A DNA stretch of 64,000 bases from an uncultured Eubacteriales bacterium (GCA_905207625.1 CAJLLT010000006.1:1-64000), one strand, 5' to 3'. Shown: positions 18,012-25,036, counted from the first letter of the stretch. Program-made: numbers and translations. Notes: a model not told the origin generated them from the sequence alone.

Positions 18012-18424
18012 TTATTAACCTTCTCACGGATGATTGTGGAGCTGATTCCGTCTGTATGCGGCAAAAACACCACATCCACACCGACCTTTTCAAAATCGGC
18101 AACAATTTTTTCGTACATGTTGCTCCCCTTCCAGTCGCTTCCGTGAAACAAAGCATCAAATTTCAAAGCATTATACGCTTCCATTTTGTCCATAGAAATT
18201 TGCGGCACCACTTTATCCACATATCGTATCGCCTCTACAATCGCAATTCTTTCCTCAAACGGAATCACCGGGCGCTTTTGTTTATAAGTTTCGACAACCT
18301 CATCTGTCGAAACGCCGACAATAAGATAGTCGCATTGCTCCTTTGCCCGCTTGAGAATATTCAGATGCCCGATATGAAACATATCGAAAACACCGGTTGT
18401 ATAGCCGATTTTATATTTTTTCAT
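18008..18424 (-). CDS. tagD: Glycerol-3-phosphate cytidylyltransferase-like protein
   Basis: A 138-residue nucleotidyltransferase of the TagD/TarD group. GVFDMFHIGHLNIL carries the HxGH motif, RPVIPFEERIAIV is the conserved mid-region, and GISSTIIREK is the C-terminal signature. The expected reaction is CTP plus glycerol 3-phosphate to CDP-glycerol plus diphosphate. Length fits TagD (about 130). No TagB/TagF glycerophosphotransferase gene is present, so CDP-glycerol may instead serve the two LicD proteins. A CDP-ethanolamine- or sugar-phosphate-type specificity cannot be excluded from sequence alone. Confidence 0.88.
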   Translation of the reverse strand: MKKYKIGYTTGVFDMFHIGHLNILKRAKEQCDYLIVGVSTDEVVETYKQKRPVIPFEERIAIVEAIRYVDKVVPQISMDKMEAYNALKFDALFHGSDWKGSNMYEKIVADFEKVGVDVVFLPHTDGISSTIIREKVNK

Positions 18425-18444
18425 AGCATAACTTCCTTCAACAC

Positions 18445-19419
18445 TTAGTACAATCTTATATTTAAAAGACCGATAAACGAGCCAATTCCATATGAAATAT
18501 GAAACAGAGGATATATAAAGAACTTATACACAAAGTGATTCTTTTTTCCGTTCGTCAAGCTAAACAGTATATCCAATCCCACATACAAGACGCCTTCTGC
18601 CACAAGCGCCCACCGAATAAACGGCACAAACACACCAAGAAGCGAACCTACAAGCAAAGACAGTACAAATATAAACGGGATATAGTGCCGAACCCTCATT
18701 GCGCTCGGATTTTTTCGCAGAGTTAAAAATAACGCGTTCCCATTCTTTACTGCCTGCTTCAAAAGTCCTTTCACGGTATCGCGGCAATAATAAGTCGTTT
18801 TAATATCTGCTGCCATATAGACCTTCCCACCGTTTGCGCGAATGCGGCTGTTAAAATCATTGTCCTCGCTTCTTGGCAGGTCAGGATTAAACAAACCAAT
18901 TTTTTCAAAGATTTCTCTGCGAAATGCACCAAACGGAACGGTGTCAACATACCCGCTTTCGCACCCGGTCCGAAACGCAGAATTGCCAACGCCAAATTTC
19001 GACGATAATATCTCCGCATTTGCTTCTCCGATAAAGCCTTTCCCCACAGTCAACACGGTACCCCCAACATTATCCGCATCGGTATGTTCAAGATAATAAA
19101 CGCATTTTTCTATATAGTTCTTAGGGTACTCCGCATGAGCATCCATACGTATGATATAATCTCCCTGTGCATGCTGTATGCCAATATTTAATGCATAGGT
19201 GACAAGACGTTTTTCGTTTTTTAAAATCTGTAGGTTGAGGCTTGAAGAAAATGCCATTAGTTTTTCAATAGTATCGTCGGACGACATTCCATCTATAAAA
19301 AGCCATTCTATCCTTTTTTGGGGGAAGGTTTGCCTTACAAGAGAATTCACACACCGCTCAATGTAAGCGGCTTCGTTGTAAATCGGTATAATAACGGAAA
19401 CCGCAGGTACGATCTCCAC
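18445..19419 (-). CDS. Glycosyltransferase family 2, ExoA-like, membrane-anchored
   Basis: A 324-residue GT2 enzyme. It begins VSVIIPIYNEAAYIERCVNS and has the IRMDAHAEYP motif with the DxD-type metal site, then PRSEDNDFNSRIRANG with the ED catalytic region. The last 80 residues hold two to three hydrophobic helices, as in ExoA of succinoglycan synthesis. The start is GTG at 19419 with GGGAGG 8 bp upstream. It follows the initiating phosphoglycosyltransferase by 20 bp, so it is a good candidate for adding the second sugar, on the cytoplasmic membrane face. Confidence 0.9.
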   Translation of the reverse strand: MEIVPAVSVIIPIYNEAAYIERCVNSLVRQTFPQKRIEWLFIDGMSSDDTIEKLMAFSSSLNLQILKNEKRLVTYALNIGIQHAQGDYIIRMDAHAEYPKNYIEKCVYYLEHTDADNVGGTVLTVGKGFIGEANAEILSSKFGVGNSAFRTGCESGYVDTVPFGAFRREIFEKIGLFNPDLPRSEDNDFNSRIRANGGKVYMAADIKTTYYCRDTVKGLLKQAVKNGNALFLTLRKNPSAMRVRHYIPFIFVLSLLVGSLLGVFVPFIRWALVAEGVLYVGLDILFSLTNGKKNHFVYKFFIYPLFHISYGIGSFIGLLNIRLY

Positions 19420-19439
19420 GTGAGACCGCCTCCCTTCTA

Positions 19440-20192
19440 TTATTTGTTAACGTTCATAATGCTTTGAACCTTTTCTTCCTCGATCATAAGAGGCTCTGCC
19501 TTATATTGCTTCCCGCACACTGCAAACACCGTCATAAACATAATCCGAATATCGCCCCAAAAGCTGTAATATTCAAGACTTTTAAGGTTATAATACATTT
19601 TTGCGGGTAAAATCTTCTCTATGTACACCTTGTCCGTATCATCTGCCGTATCAAGGAGCCTCGCCTCATCCTTGTAGAGAATACTCGCGAGACTTGTTAC
19701 ACCTGCCGGAAGCAGAAGCGTTGCCATCATTTCGGGAGTATATGCGGCAATATATTTCGTACTTTCGGGGCGCACGCCGACGAGCGTAACCGTTCCTTGA
19801 ATCACATCAATAAGCTGTGCTATTTCGTCCAAGCGGCAGTCCCTAATAACTTTCCCTACGCGAGTTATGCGGCTGTCATTACTAACTGTAACCTGTGAAC
19901 CTTTATCGGCGTTTTGTACCATTGTGCGGAATTTGTGTATACGAAAACGTTTTCCATATTGTGTTACTCGTTCCTGTCGGTAGAACACCGAACCTTTGCT
20001 GTCCAGCTTTATAACAATCGCCAAAATCAAAAACAGCGGCGAGAGAAGAATCAACATCAAAAAAGATACCACAATATCAAACATTCTTTTGAAAAACAAG
20101 CTGCCCTGCTTCTTTTTCAGAATGTCATAATACTTCCGTACTTCTTCAGTCTGCATTTCGGGGGGGAGCTGTTCCCATTTCTTCAAAAGCAT
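19440..20192 (-). CDS. Initiating phosphoglycosyltransferase (PglC/WcaJ-type)
   Basis: A 250-residue monotopic phosphoglycosyltransferase that moves a sugar-phosphate from UDP-sugar to undecaprenyl phosphate, the first committed step of repeat-unit assembly. It has one hydrophobic re-entrant segment (about residues 39-63), then FYRQERVTQYGKRFRIHKFRTM and a CRLDEIAQLIDVIQGTVTLVGVRPE block with the catalytic Asp-Glu. It is short because it lacks the N-terminal helices of WbaP-type enzymes. It lies 2 bp after the DegT aminotransferase gene; together with the PglD-like domain upstream this resembles the PglE/PglD/PglC set for diacetamido-sugar initiation. Confidence 0.92.
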   Translation of the reverse strand: MLLKKWEQLPPEMQTEEVRKYYDILKKKQGSLFFKRMFDIVVSFLMLILLSPLFLILAIVIKLDSKGSVFYRQERVTQYGKRFRIHKFRTMVQNADKGSQVTVSNDSRITRVGKVIRDCRLDEIAQLIDVIQGTVTLVGVRPESTKYIAAYTPEMMATLLLPAGVTSLASILYKDEARLLDTADDTDKVYIEKILPAKMYYNLKSLEYYSFWGDIRIMFMTVFAVCGKQYKAEPLMIEEEKVQSIMNVNK

Positions 20193-20194
20193 AA

Positions 20195-21412
20195 TTATAT
20201 GTACTCTTTCAGTATCTCGGTATATTTTTCAATCACATACGCCACATCCTCATCTGTCAGGCAAGTATGAAGCGGCAACGTAATCTCATTGGCAAAATGA
20301 GCGTAAGCGTTGGGGTAATTCTCAATGTCAATTCCCAGCTTTTTATATGCCGTGTGCATCGGCAGAGGCTTATAATGAACATTGCAGGCAACGCCCTGTT
20401 CCGCCATTTTGATGATGATTTCGTTTCGCTGTTCCGGTGTAATTCCGGGAACACGGGTTATGTAAAGATGTCCGGAGGATTCATGTTCGGCATTGTAATG
20501 GTCGAGCGTTTCCACGCCGAGAGGCTTGAACGCGGCATCGTATCTGCCGATAATCTCTTTTCTTCTCGCAAGCATTCCGGGATAACGTTCAAACTGTGCA
20601 AGTCCGATTGCCGCAGCCACATCGGTCATATTGCATTTATACCAAGTGCCGACGATATCGTACTCCCACGCACCCAACTTCGTTTTAGCAAGTGCATCTT
20701 TGGACTGACCGTGCAGACTGAGTAACTGCAACTGATGATAAATATCTTCATTGCTGATACCGTTAATATTTCTCCACGTCAGCGCTCCGCCTTCGGCAGT
20801 TGTAAAGTTCTTTACGGCATGAAAACTGAAACTTGAGAAATCAGCAATGCTGCCGACCATTTTCCCGTGCCGCTTTGCTCCGAAAGCATGGGCGGTGTCG
20901 GCGCATATGGCAATCCTGCCAATTGCTTTCTGAATTTCGTTGGACGGTCTGAACAGATTTTTTTTGCGCTCAACCATTTCAAAAATACGGTCATAATCGC
21001 AAGGTAGACCGCCAAGATCAACGGGAATTATCGCCTTGGTTCTTTCAGTAATAGCGGAATCCACGGCATCGTAATCCATCTCAAGGCTGTTTTTTCGCGA
21101 ATCGATCATGACTATTTTCGCGCCAACGTGATCGATAACAGAGGCAGATGCCGTATATGTATAAGCTGGTACGATAACCTCATCGCCTTTGCCAACGCCA
21201 AGTATGCGCAGCGCCATTTCTGCGCAGGCGGTTTGCGAATTCAGGCAAACGCACTTTTCTGTCCCGATCCATTCAGCAATCTCTTTTTCAAGTTTTTTTG
21301 TTCTCGGTCCGGTGGTAATCCAACCGGAACGAAGTGCCGCGGCAACTTCGTTTATTTCAGCCTCCGAAATATCGGGAGGGGAAAACGGAATCATTCTTGT
21401 ACGTTCTGACAT
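20195..21412 (-). CDS. DegT/DnrJ/EryC1/StrS aminotransferase (PglE-like)
   Basis: A 405-residue PLP enzyme that aminates a keto-sugar nucleotide. IPFSPPDISEAEINEV opens the family; the PLP lysine lies in SFHAVKNFTTAEGG; GDEVIVPAYTYTASAS and YPGMLARRK are further conserved blocks. It is one gene away from the PglD-like fusion and 2 bp before the phosphoglycosyltransferase. The likely product is a UDP-4-amino-4,6-dideoxy sugar, as in bacillosamine synthesis. The matching 4,6-dehydratase (PglF-like) is not in the window, so it must be encoded elsewhere if this pathway is right. Confidence 0.92.
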   Translation of the reverse strand: MSERTRMIPFSPPDISEAEINEVAAALRSGWITTGPRTKKLEKEIAEWIGTEKCVCLNSQTACAEMALRILGVGKGDEVIVPAYTYTASASVIDHVGAKIVMIDSRKNSLEMDYDAVDSAITERTKAIIPVDLGGLPCDYDRIFEMVERKKNLFRPSNEIQKAIGRIAICADTAHAFGAKRHGKMVGSIADFSSFSFHAVKNFTTAEGGALTWRNINGISNEDIYHQLQLLSLHGQSKDALAKTKLGAWEYDIVGTWYKCNMTDVAAAIGLAQFERYPGMLARRKEIIGRYDAAFKPLGVETLDHYNAEHESSGHLYITRVPGITPEQRNEIIIKMAEQGVACNVHYKPLPMHTAYKKLGIDIENYPNAYAHFANEITLPLHTCLTDEDVAYVIEKYTEILKEYI

Positions 21413-21451
21413 TTTGCCTTTACCTCATGCTTTCGTTAAACTTTCAAATTA

Positions 21452-21712
21452 TCAATCAAAAAAACTCGGCTCACCGCCAAACTGCGCTTTATGCTCTTTT
21501 ACCCAAGCTTCGTCCGGGTTGCATTTCGGCGTTACGGATTCGAACGGTTTCAATTCAATCAGAAGTATGCCGTTTTCTATTCCCACGGAAACAACACTGT
21601 AATTCCGGTAAATTTCTGTATCCACATCACTTCTGGCGATTCTTTTCCCATTCACTTTACAGATAAAATCGCCTTTTGTAATTTTTAAGAAATCTTCAAA
21701 TCTGCAAGTCAT
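21452..21712 (-). CDS. Small hypothetical protein
   Basis: An 86-residue protein that I do not recognise. It begins TCRFEDFLKITKGDF and continues with a basic turn (VNGKRIARSDVD) and a beta-rich middle (YSVVSVGIENGILLIEL), ending in an acidic/aromatic tail. There are no membrane segments. I chose ATG 21712 because composition becomes protein-like there; the frame runs up to ATG 21796, directly after the stop of an open relic, but those 28 residues look like translated spacer. It sits between the recombinase fusion and the DegT gene in the same direction and could be co-expressed with the operon. Confidence 0.5.
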   Translation of the reverse strand: MTCRFEDFLKITKGDFICKVNGKRIARSDVDTEIYRNYSVVSVGIENGILLIELKPFESVTPKCNPDEAWVKEHKAQFGGEPSFFD

Positions 21713-21796
21713 ATCATTTATCTCTTTATTTAGAATTTTCTCTGCAAATTTCACACTGCCCCAAGAATTACACAGACAAAGGCCCCAAAGCGTCAT

Positions 21797-21914
21797 TTAG
21801 GAGTCAGTTTTGCCGTAGAACAGCTCATCCGCCATGTCAAACTGATTGTCAAGATAGCGGATGCCGATCTCAGACAATCCAAGAATCGAAACATTAACGT
21901 AAATATTAGTTTTT
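21797..21914 (-). other. Possible gene relic between fusion gene and small ORF
   Basis: The minus strand is open from just after the fusion stop to TAA at 21799-21797, and translates to protein-like sequence (NVSILGLSEIGIRYLDNQ, then DMADELFYGKTDS). No ATG or ribosome binding site starts it; only an internal TTG is available. This may be the end of a truncated gene left by rearrangement near the switch. Confidence 0.35.
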
Positions 21915-23294
21915 TCAGCTTATCGCTTGTTTTTCTTTCACAATCTCCCCGCTCTCCAAGGTCATCAGCGTGGAAACGGTGCAGTCTTTCATTACCACGG
22001 AGGCGCAGTCGCAGTGGGAGAAATCTTCTACAGTTGCGTTGAATCCTATGAGGGAGTTACTTGCGATGATACAGAAATCTCCGATTTTTGCTCCGGTGTT
22101 TACAGTCGCCTGGGGCATGATGATTGTCCCCCGGCCGATGCTGATTCCACGGGCAACGGAAGTTTCCGGGCTTATGAGCCGCGGAGTGATAAAGCCCGCC
22201 TTGGTGACTTTCTCGGCAAGCTCCTTGCGCCGCTCGTTGTTGCCTATGGCAACGAAGCACATCGGGTATTCCTTTCGGTAATCCAGGACATCCTCAACCC
22301 GACCGACGATGCCGTCTCCGGTGATGCTATCGTCCAGAAACGATATTTTCTGAAAGATTCCGAGCCGATCTGCGATCTCGTATACGGCGTGACCGTGGCT
22401 GCCGGCACCGAGAATCAGCAGATTCATCTGCTTTGCCGTCGCAACAGCTGAGGATTCAGCGAAATCATAAACCGAATCCAAAAGCGAGGGATTTGCCTTT
22501 GCCAAGTGGCCGTATTTTGTCCGCAGAACGGGAACGGTCAGTCCGGTAAAGTAAGAAACCGTTTCAAAATTGATTCCCTTCTCAAATGAACGGCGGATAA
22601 AGGTCGCACGGAGTATCTCGGGCGTAATCTTTTTATTGTAGCCGTATGCGGTCAATGCTTTCGCCCACAAAAGCTTCTCGGAGCGCAGTGCTTTGATTCG
22701 TCCGCCGCGTGCGGTAAGTATGTAGCTGTCCTTTTCTTTTTGCACAGCAGCCGAAAGGTCGACAAAGTTATTTATAATCTTTGGGATAGGAAGCACCCGC
22801 TTATCACAAGGCACAACCGTCCCGAGCATATGCTTGGCATCTACCATGACATGGGAGATGAGTAGAGTTCCAGCGTCACAATCAATATCAGACCACGTTA
22901 GTGTGGCAAGCTCTTCACTGGCTATCCCCATGTAAAGTGAGAGACAAATGGCGAGCCGCAACCCCGGATAGCACGAACCGATAACCGAGACCAGTTCATT
23001 GACTTCCTCGTCCGACAAAGGCTCGGGGAAAGAGGTTCTTCCTCTCGGTACAACGGCATAGAAATCACGGATGCTTTTGTTAATCCCGGAAATAAAGACT
23101 GCCTCTTCGGATATGCAGTTTTCGGCCTGCACAGCAAGGTTGCGGAGTAATTCTGCCCGTTTCTGTTCGGCTTCTTCATAGGTTTTCCCGTAAACAGACC
23201 CGTAAATGAATGTGCCGTCCGGCTTTCGTCCTTTGCGGTACCGAGCCTCCCACCGTCCGTCGGTGTGCTGATAGATGGCTGCACCGATTCTCAT
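21915..23294 (-). CDS. Degenerate tyrosine recombinase fused to PglD/NeuD-like acyltransferase
   Basis: A 459-residue two-part protein. Residues 1-289 resemble the recombinase encoded next door: DGRWEARYRKGRK at the AP2-like N-terminus, YGKTYEEAEQK, then a shortened core-binding region and a catalytic-domain fold (LATLTWSDIDCDAG, LRATFIRRSFEKGI, TVPVLRTKYGHL). The first catalytic Arg (normally TGxRxGE) reads MGIASEE and the HxLRH box reads EILRA; only one Arg and the Tyr remain. Residues 290-459 start MNLLILGAGSHGHAVYE, a PglD Rossmann start, followed by hexapeptide-repeat sequence; the usual VEHD catalytic His reads IGFN. The Met at residue 290 could also serve as an internal start. It is the first gene of the polysaccharide operon, 43 bp from the left inverted repeat. 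Function is unknown; acyltransferase or regulator are both possible. Confidence 0.85.
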   Translation of the reverse strand: MRIGAAIYQHTDGRWEARYRKGRKPDGTFIYGSVYGKTYEEAEQKRAELLRNLAVQAENCISEEAVFISGINKSIRDFYAVVPRGRTSFPEPLSDEEVNELVSVIGSCYPGLRLAICLSLYMGIASEELATLTWSDIDCDAGTLLISHVMVDAKHMLGTVVPCDKRVLPIPKIINNFVDLSAAVQKEKDSYILTARGGRIKALRSEKLLWAKALTAYGYNKKITPEILRATFIRRSFEKGINFETVSYFTGLTVPVLRTKYGHLAKANPSLLDSVYDFAESSAVATAKQMNLLILGAGSHGHAVYEIADRLGIFQKISFLDDSITGDGIVGRVEDVLDYRKEYPMCFVAIGNNERRKELAEKVTKAGFITPRLISPETSVARGISIGRGTIIMPQATVNTGAKIGDFCIIASNSLIGFNATVEDFSHCDCASVVMKDCTVSTLMTLESGEIVKEKQAIS

Positions 23295-23324
23295 TTAGTA
23301 CCCCCAATAAACCCAATAAAACAT

Positions 23325-23372
23325 AAAAAGAGCAAGTGTATCATGAAGCGACATACTTCAAATCACTTGCCC
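23325..23372 (-). terminator. Intrinsic terminator built on the left inverted repeat
   Basis: On the minus strand GGGCAAGTG (23372-23364) pairs with CACTTGCTC (23338-23330) with one G-U pair, the inner arms TGAAG/CTTCA add 5 bp, and TTTTT (23329-23325) follows. It lies between the recombinase stop and the fusion gene. One outer arm lies inside the invertible segment and the other outside. Confidence 0.7.
23337..23360 (+). repeat. Left inverted repeat of the invertible segment
   Basis: A 24-bp sequence that is perfectly repeated in inverse orientation at 24782-24805. Its core is TGAAG-N7-CTTCA with the asymmetric 7-bp spacer CGACATA, the layout expected for a tyrosine recombinase crossover site with two inverted binding arms. 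Confidence 0.92.
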
Positions 23373-23405
23373 AATATATTATGCTATATCAATACTTTTT
23401 CGTGT

Positions 23406-24551
23406 TCACAGACCATATTTGTGACCACGAATTTTTGTGTCAAACAGGTTCTCCATTTGCTTTCGTTTCTGTTCCATGGAAGGATGCACGTAGCACCGAA
23501 GAGTAGTCGTCACATCCGAATGCCCAAGGATTTCGGACAGGGATTTAGCGTCAAATCCCGATTCAATACCACGTGTAGCGAAAGTATGCCGCAAAGCATG
23601 GAATGTATATTCCCCAAATCCGTTTCTCTTCAGAAATCTTTTATATCTTGTATATAATGTATGAGGTTCCGAGGGCTTGTCCGTTCCCGTGAGAAGATAA
23701 TGACTGTCCTTGCCACGATACTCTTTCAGATAGCGGCACAGTGCATTTGGAATAGGGATCTCACGCCGAGAGGTATCGGTCTTCGGTTCACTGATGATTA
23801 TCTTTGTTTTTCGTCCAGTCAGGGGATTAAGGTCTGCAATCCTCTCTACCGTGCGATGAATTTGTACAATAGATGACCTGAAATTAAAATCACCCCAACG
23901 AAGACCGCAGAGTTCACCGTTGCGAATGCCTGTATGCAAAGTAAGCAGAATTCCAAGACAGATGTTTTCAGCGGAATTCAGCAGTGTTTCTTCTAAGCTT
24001 TCCACCGTTTCTCTCGGAATAACAGCCGACTCTTTCTTTTTCCTCCTCGGGTTATGCAAAAAGGCTATATTCATGGCGGGATACCCCTGCTCCGATGCAT
24101 GAAGCAGAATCATTTTCAGCGTGGAAAAAATGTCTGAAACTGTCTTTTCGGATAACCCTTTTCTGCGCTTTCCGCCGCAGGACAGCATTTCGTCCTTCAT
24201 ACGCCCTACAAGAGTGCTGTTGATTCCGGATATTGCGTGCTTACCGATTGCCGGAACGAGGTACTTATGCACATTGCGATAATAGCGTGTGTACGAAGAT
24301 TCCTTGATAGTTCCTTTAATCACATTTAACCAGCTTTCCGACAGATATGCGAATGTTGTAAGTTTCTTTGCTGCGGGCACGGCGGATCGGCGGGTCACGC
24401 CGTAATACTCTTCTTTTTTCGCCTTCACCTCTGTATAGCTTTTGCCGTAAAGAGAACGGTATGCCTTGCTACCGTTCTCATGATATTCAAGCACGCGGGC
24501 TTCCCACCTCCCGTCCTTACGCTTAAATATGTTTTCTCCTTTTCTTGCCAT
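23406..24551 (-). CDS. Tyrosine recombinase/integrase inside the invertible segment
   Basis: A 381-residue recombinase likely to catalyse inversion between the flanking 24-bp repeats. It has an AP2-like N-terminal domain (ENIFKRKDGRWEAR, YGKSYTEVKAKK), a SAM-like core-binding domain (about residues 55-165) and a complete catalytic domain: Arg in HTGIRNGELCGLRWGDF, HALRHTFATRG for the His-x-x-Arg box, GHSDVTTTLRCYVH with the third His and the nucleophilic Tyr. The start is ATG 24551 behind CGGAGG; the frame extends upstream to 24638 without a site. No clear own promoter was found; two TTGACAAC direct repeats lie just upstream. Confidence 0.93.
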   Translation of the reverse strand: MARKGENIFKRKDGRWEARVLEYHENGSKAYRSLYGKSYTEVKAKKEEYYGVTRRSAVPAAKKLTTFAYLSESWLNVIKGTIKESSYTRYYRNVHKYLVPAIGKHAISGINSTLVGRMKDEMLSCGGKRRKGLSEKTVSDIFSTLKMILLHASEQGYPAMNIAFLHNPRRKKKESAVIPRETVESLEETLLNSAENICLGILLTLHTGIRNGELCGLRWGDFNFRSSIVQIHRTVERIADLNPLTGRKTKIIISEPKTDTSRREIPIPNALCRYLKEYRGKDSHYLLTGTDKPSEPHTLYTRYKRFLKRNGFGEYTFHALRHTFATRGIESGFDAKSLSEILGHSDVTTTLRCYVHPSMEQKRKQMENLFDTKIRGHKYGL

Positions 24552-24569
24552 TTTATAACCTCCGATATT

Positions 24570-24588
24570 TTGACAACATATTGACAAC
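24570..24588 (+). repeat. Direct TTGACAAC repeats upstream of the recombinase gene
   Basis: TTGACAAC occurs at 24570-24577 and 24581-24588, 11 bp apart start to start, so on the same face of the helix. They lie directly upstream of the recombinase ribosome binding site. They could be protein-binding sites or chance. Confidence 0.45.
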
Positions 24589-24700
24589 GAATTTTGCACA
24601 AAAGCCGTTTGGCGATCGAAAATGTCGGGAAACAGCACCCAAGTTCAAAGAAAATCAGATGCAATTTTCGTTTTACGACACAATAATCCGCGATCTGCTA

Positions 24701-24729
24701 TTGACAAATCCGCTCCCTTGTGGTATCAT
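24701..24729 (+). promoter_or_regulatory. Invertible promoter, now pointing away from the operon
   Basis: TTGACA (24701-24706), a 17-bp spacer and TATCAT (24724-24729) match the housekeeping promoter consensus closely. The predicted start is near 24736, about 46 bp from the right inverted repeat. Nothing codes rightward from here before a terminator at 24805-24841. Confidence 0.82.
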
Positions 24730-24781
24730 ACGATGTGTGTACGTGAAAAGTATAGGTGCATATATTGTTATTTTTGTGTAG

Positions 24782-24805
24782 TGAAGTATGTCGCTTCATG
24801 ATACA
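24782..24805 (-). repeat. Right inverted repeat of the invertible segment
   Basis: Perfect inverse copy of 23337-23360, with core TGAAG-TATGTCG-CTTCA. It stands between the invertible promoter and the terminator outside the segment. Confidence 0.92.
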
Positions 24806-24841
24806 AAAAGCCGTTTTGCCGTTCCCAAAGGACGGCTTTTT
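24805..24841 (+). terminator. Terminator catching rightward transcripts from the switch
   Basis: AAAAAGCCGT (24805-24814) pairs with ACGGCTTTTT (24832-24841). The T-run follows on the plus strand. Rightward transcripts from the invertible promoter would end here, about 100 nt after their start. Confidence 0.82.
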
Positions 24842-24984
24842 ATATTCTCTCGACAGCTTTCCTGCCATGTGCGGCGTCGCCTGAGTACCGCCATTGACGT
24901 TGTATTTCCTCGTAATTTCGTCCAGGTCGGTCGATGCTGAGAGATGCTTTTGATGAATAATTGCGTCAGAAACAAAATCCAAGT

Positions 24985-25036
24985 AAAAAAGCGATTGCTT
25001 CTCCCCGATTTCGGAGAGAAGCAATCGCTTTTATTC
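24985..25036. terminator. Bidirectional terminator between nadE and the switch
   Basis: GCGATTGCTTCTC (24991-25003) pairs with GAGAAGCAATCGC (25016-25028), with AAAAAA before and TTTTATT after. It can stop transcription from either side and would shield the polysaccharide locus from nadE readthrough. Confidence 0.88.

Larger units (their letters stand above)
23337..24805. other. Invertible DNA segment (phase-variation switch) with its own recombinase
   Basis: Perfect 24-bp inverted repeats bound 1,469 bp that contain one tyrosine recombinase gene (23406-24551, leftward) and one near-consensus promoter (24701-24729, rightward). In the orientation shown the promoter points away from the polysaccharide operon and into a terminator; inversion would place it about 110-120 bp before the first gene, pointing into it. 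This is the layout of invertible promoters ('invertons'), known from other gut bacteria. Inversion itself is not shown by one sequence. Confidence 0.85.

Noticed and set aside
23337..24805. Segment as an insertion sequence or integrated mobile element with inverted ends
   Set aside because: No transposase, no target duplication seen, and the enclosed enzyme is a tyrosine recombinase with crossover-type repeats; an invertible switch fits better.
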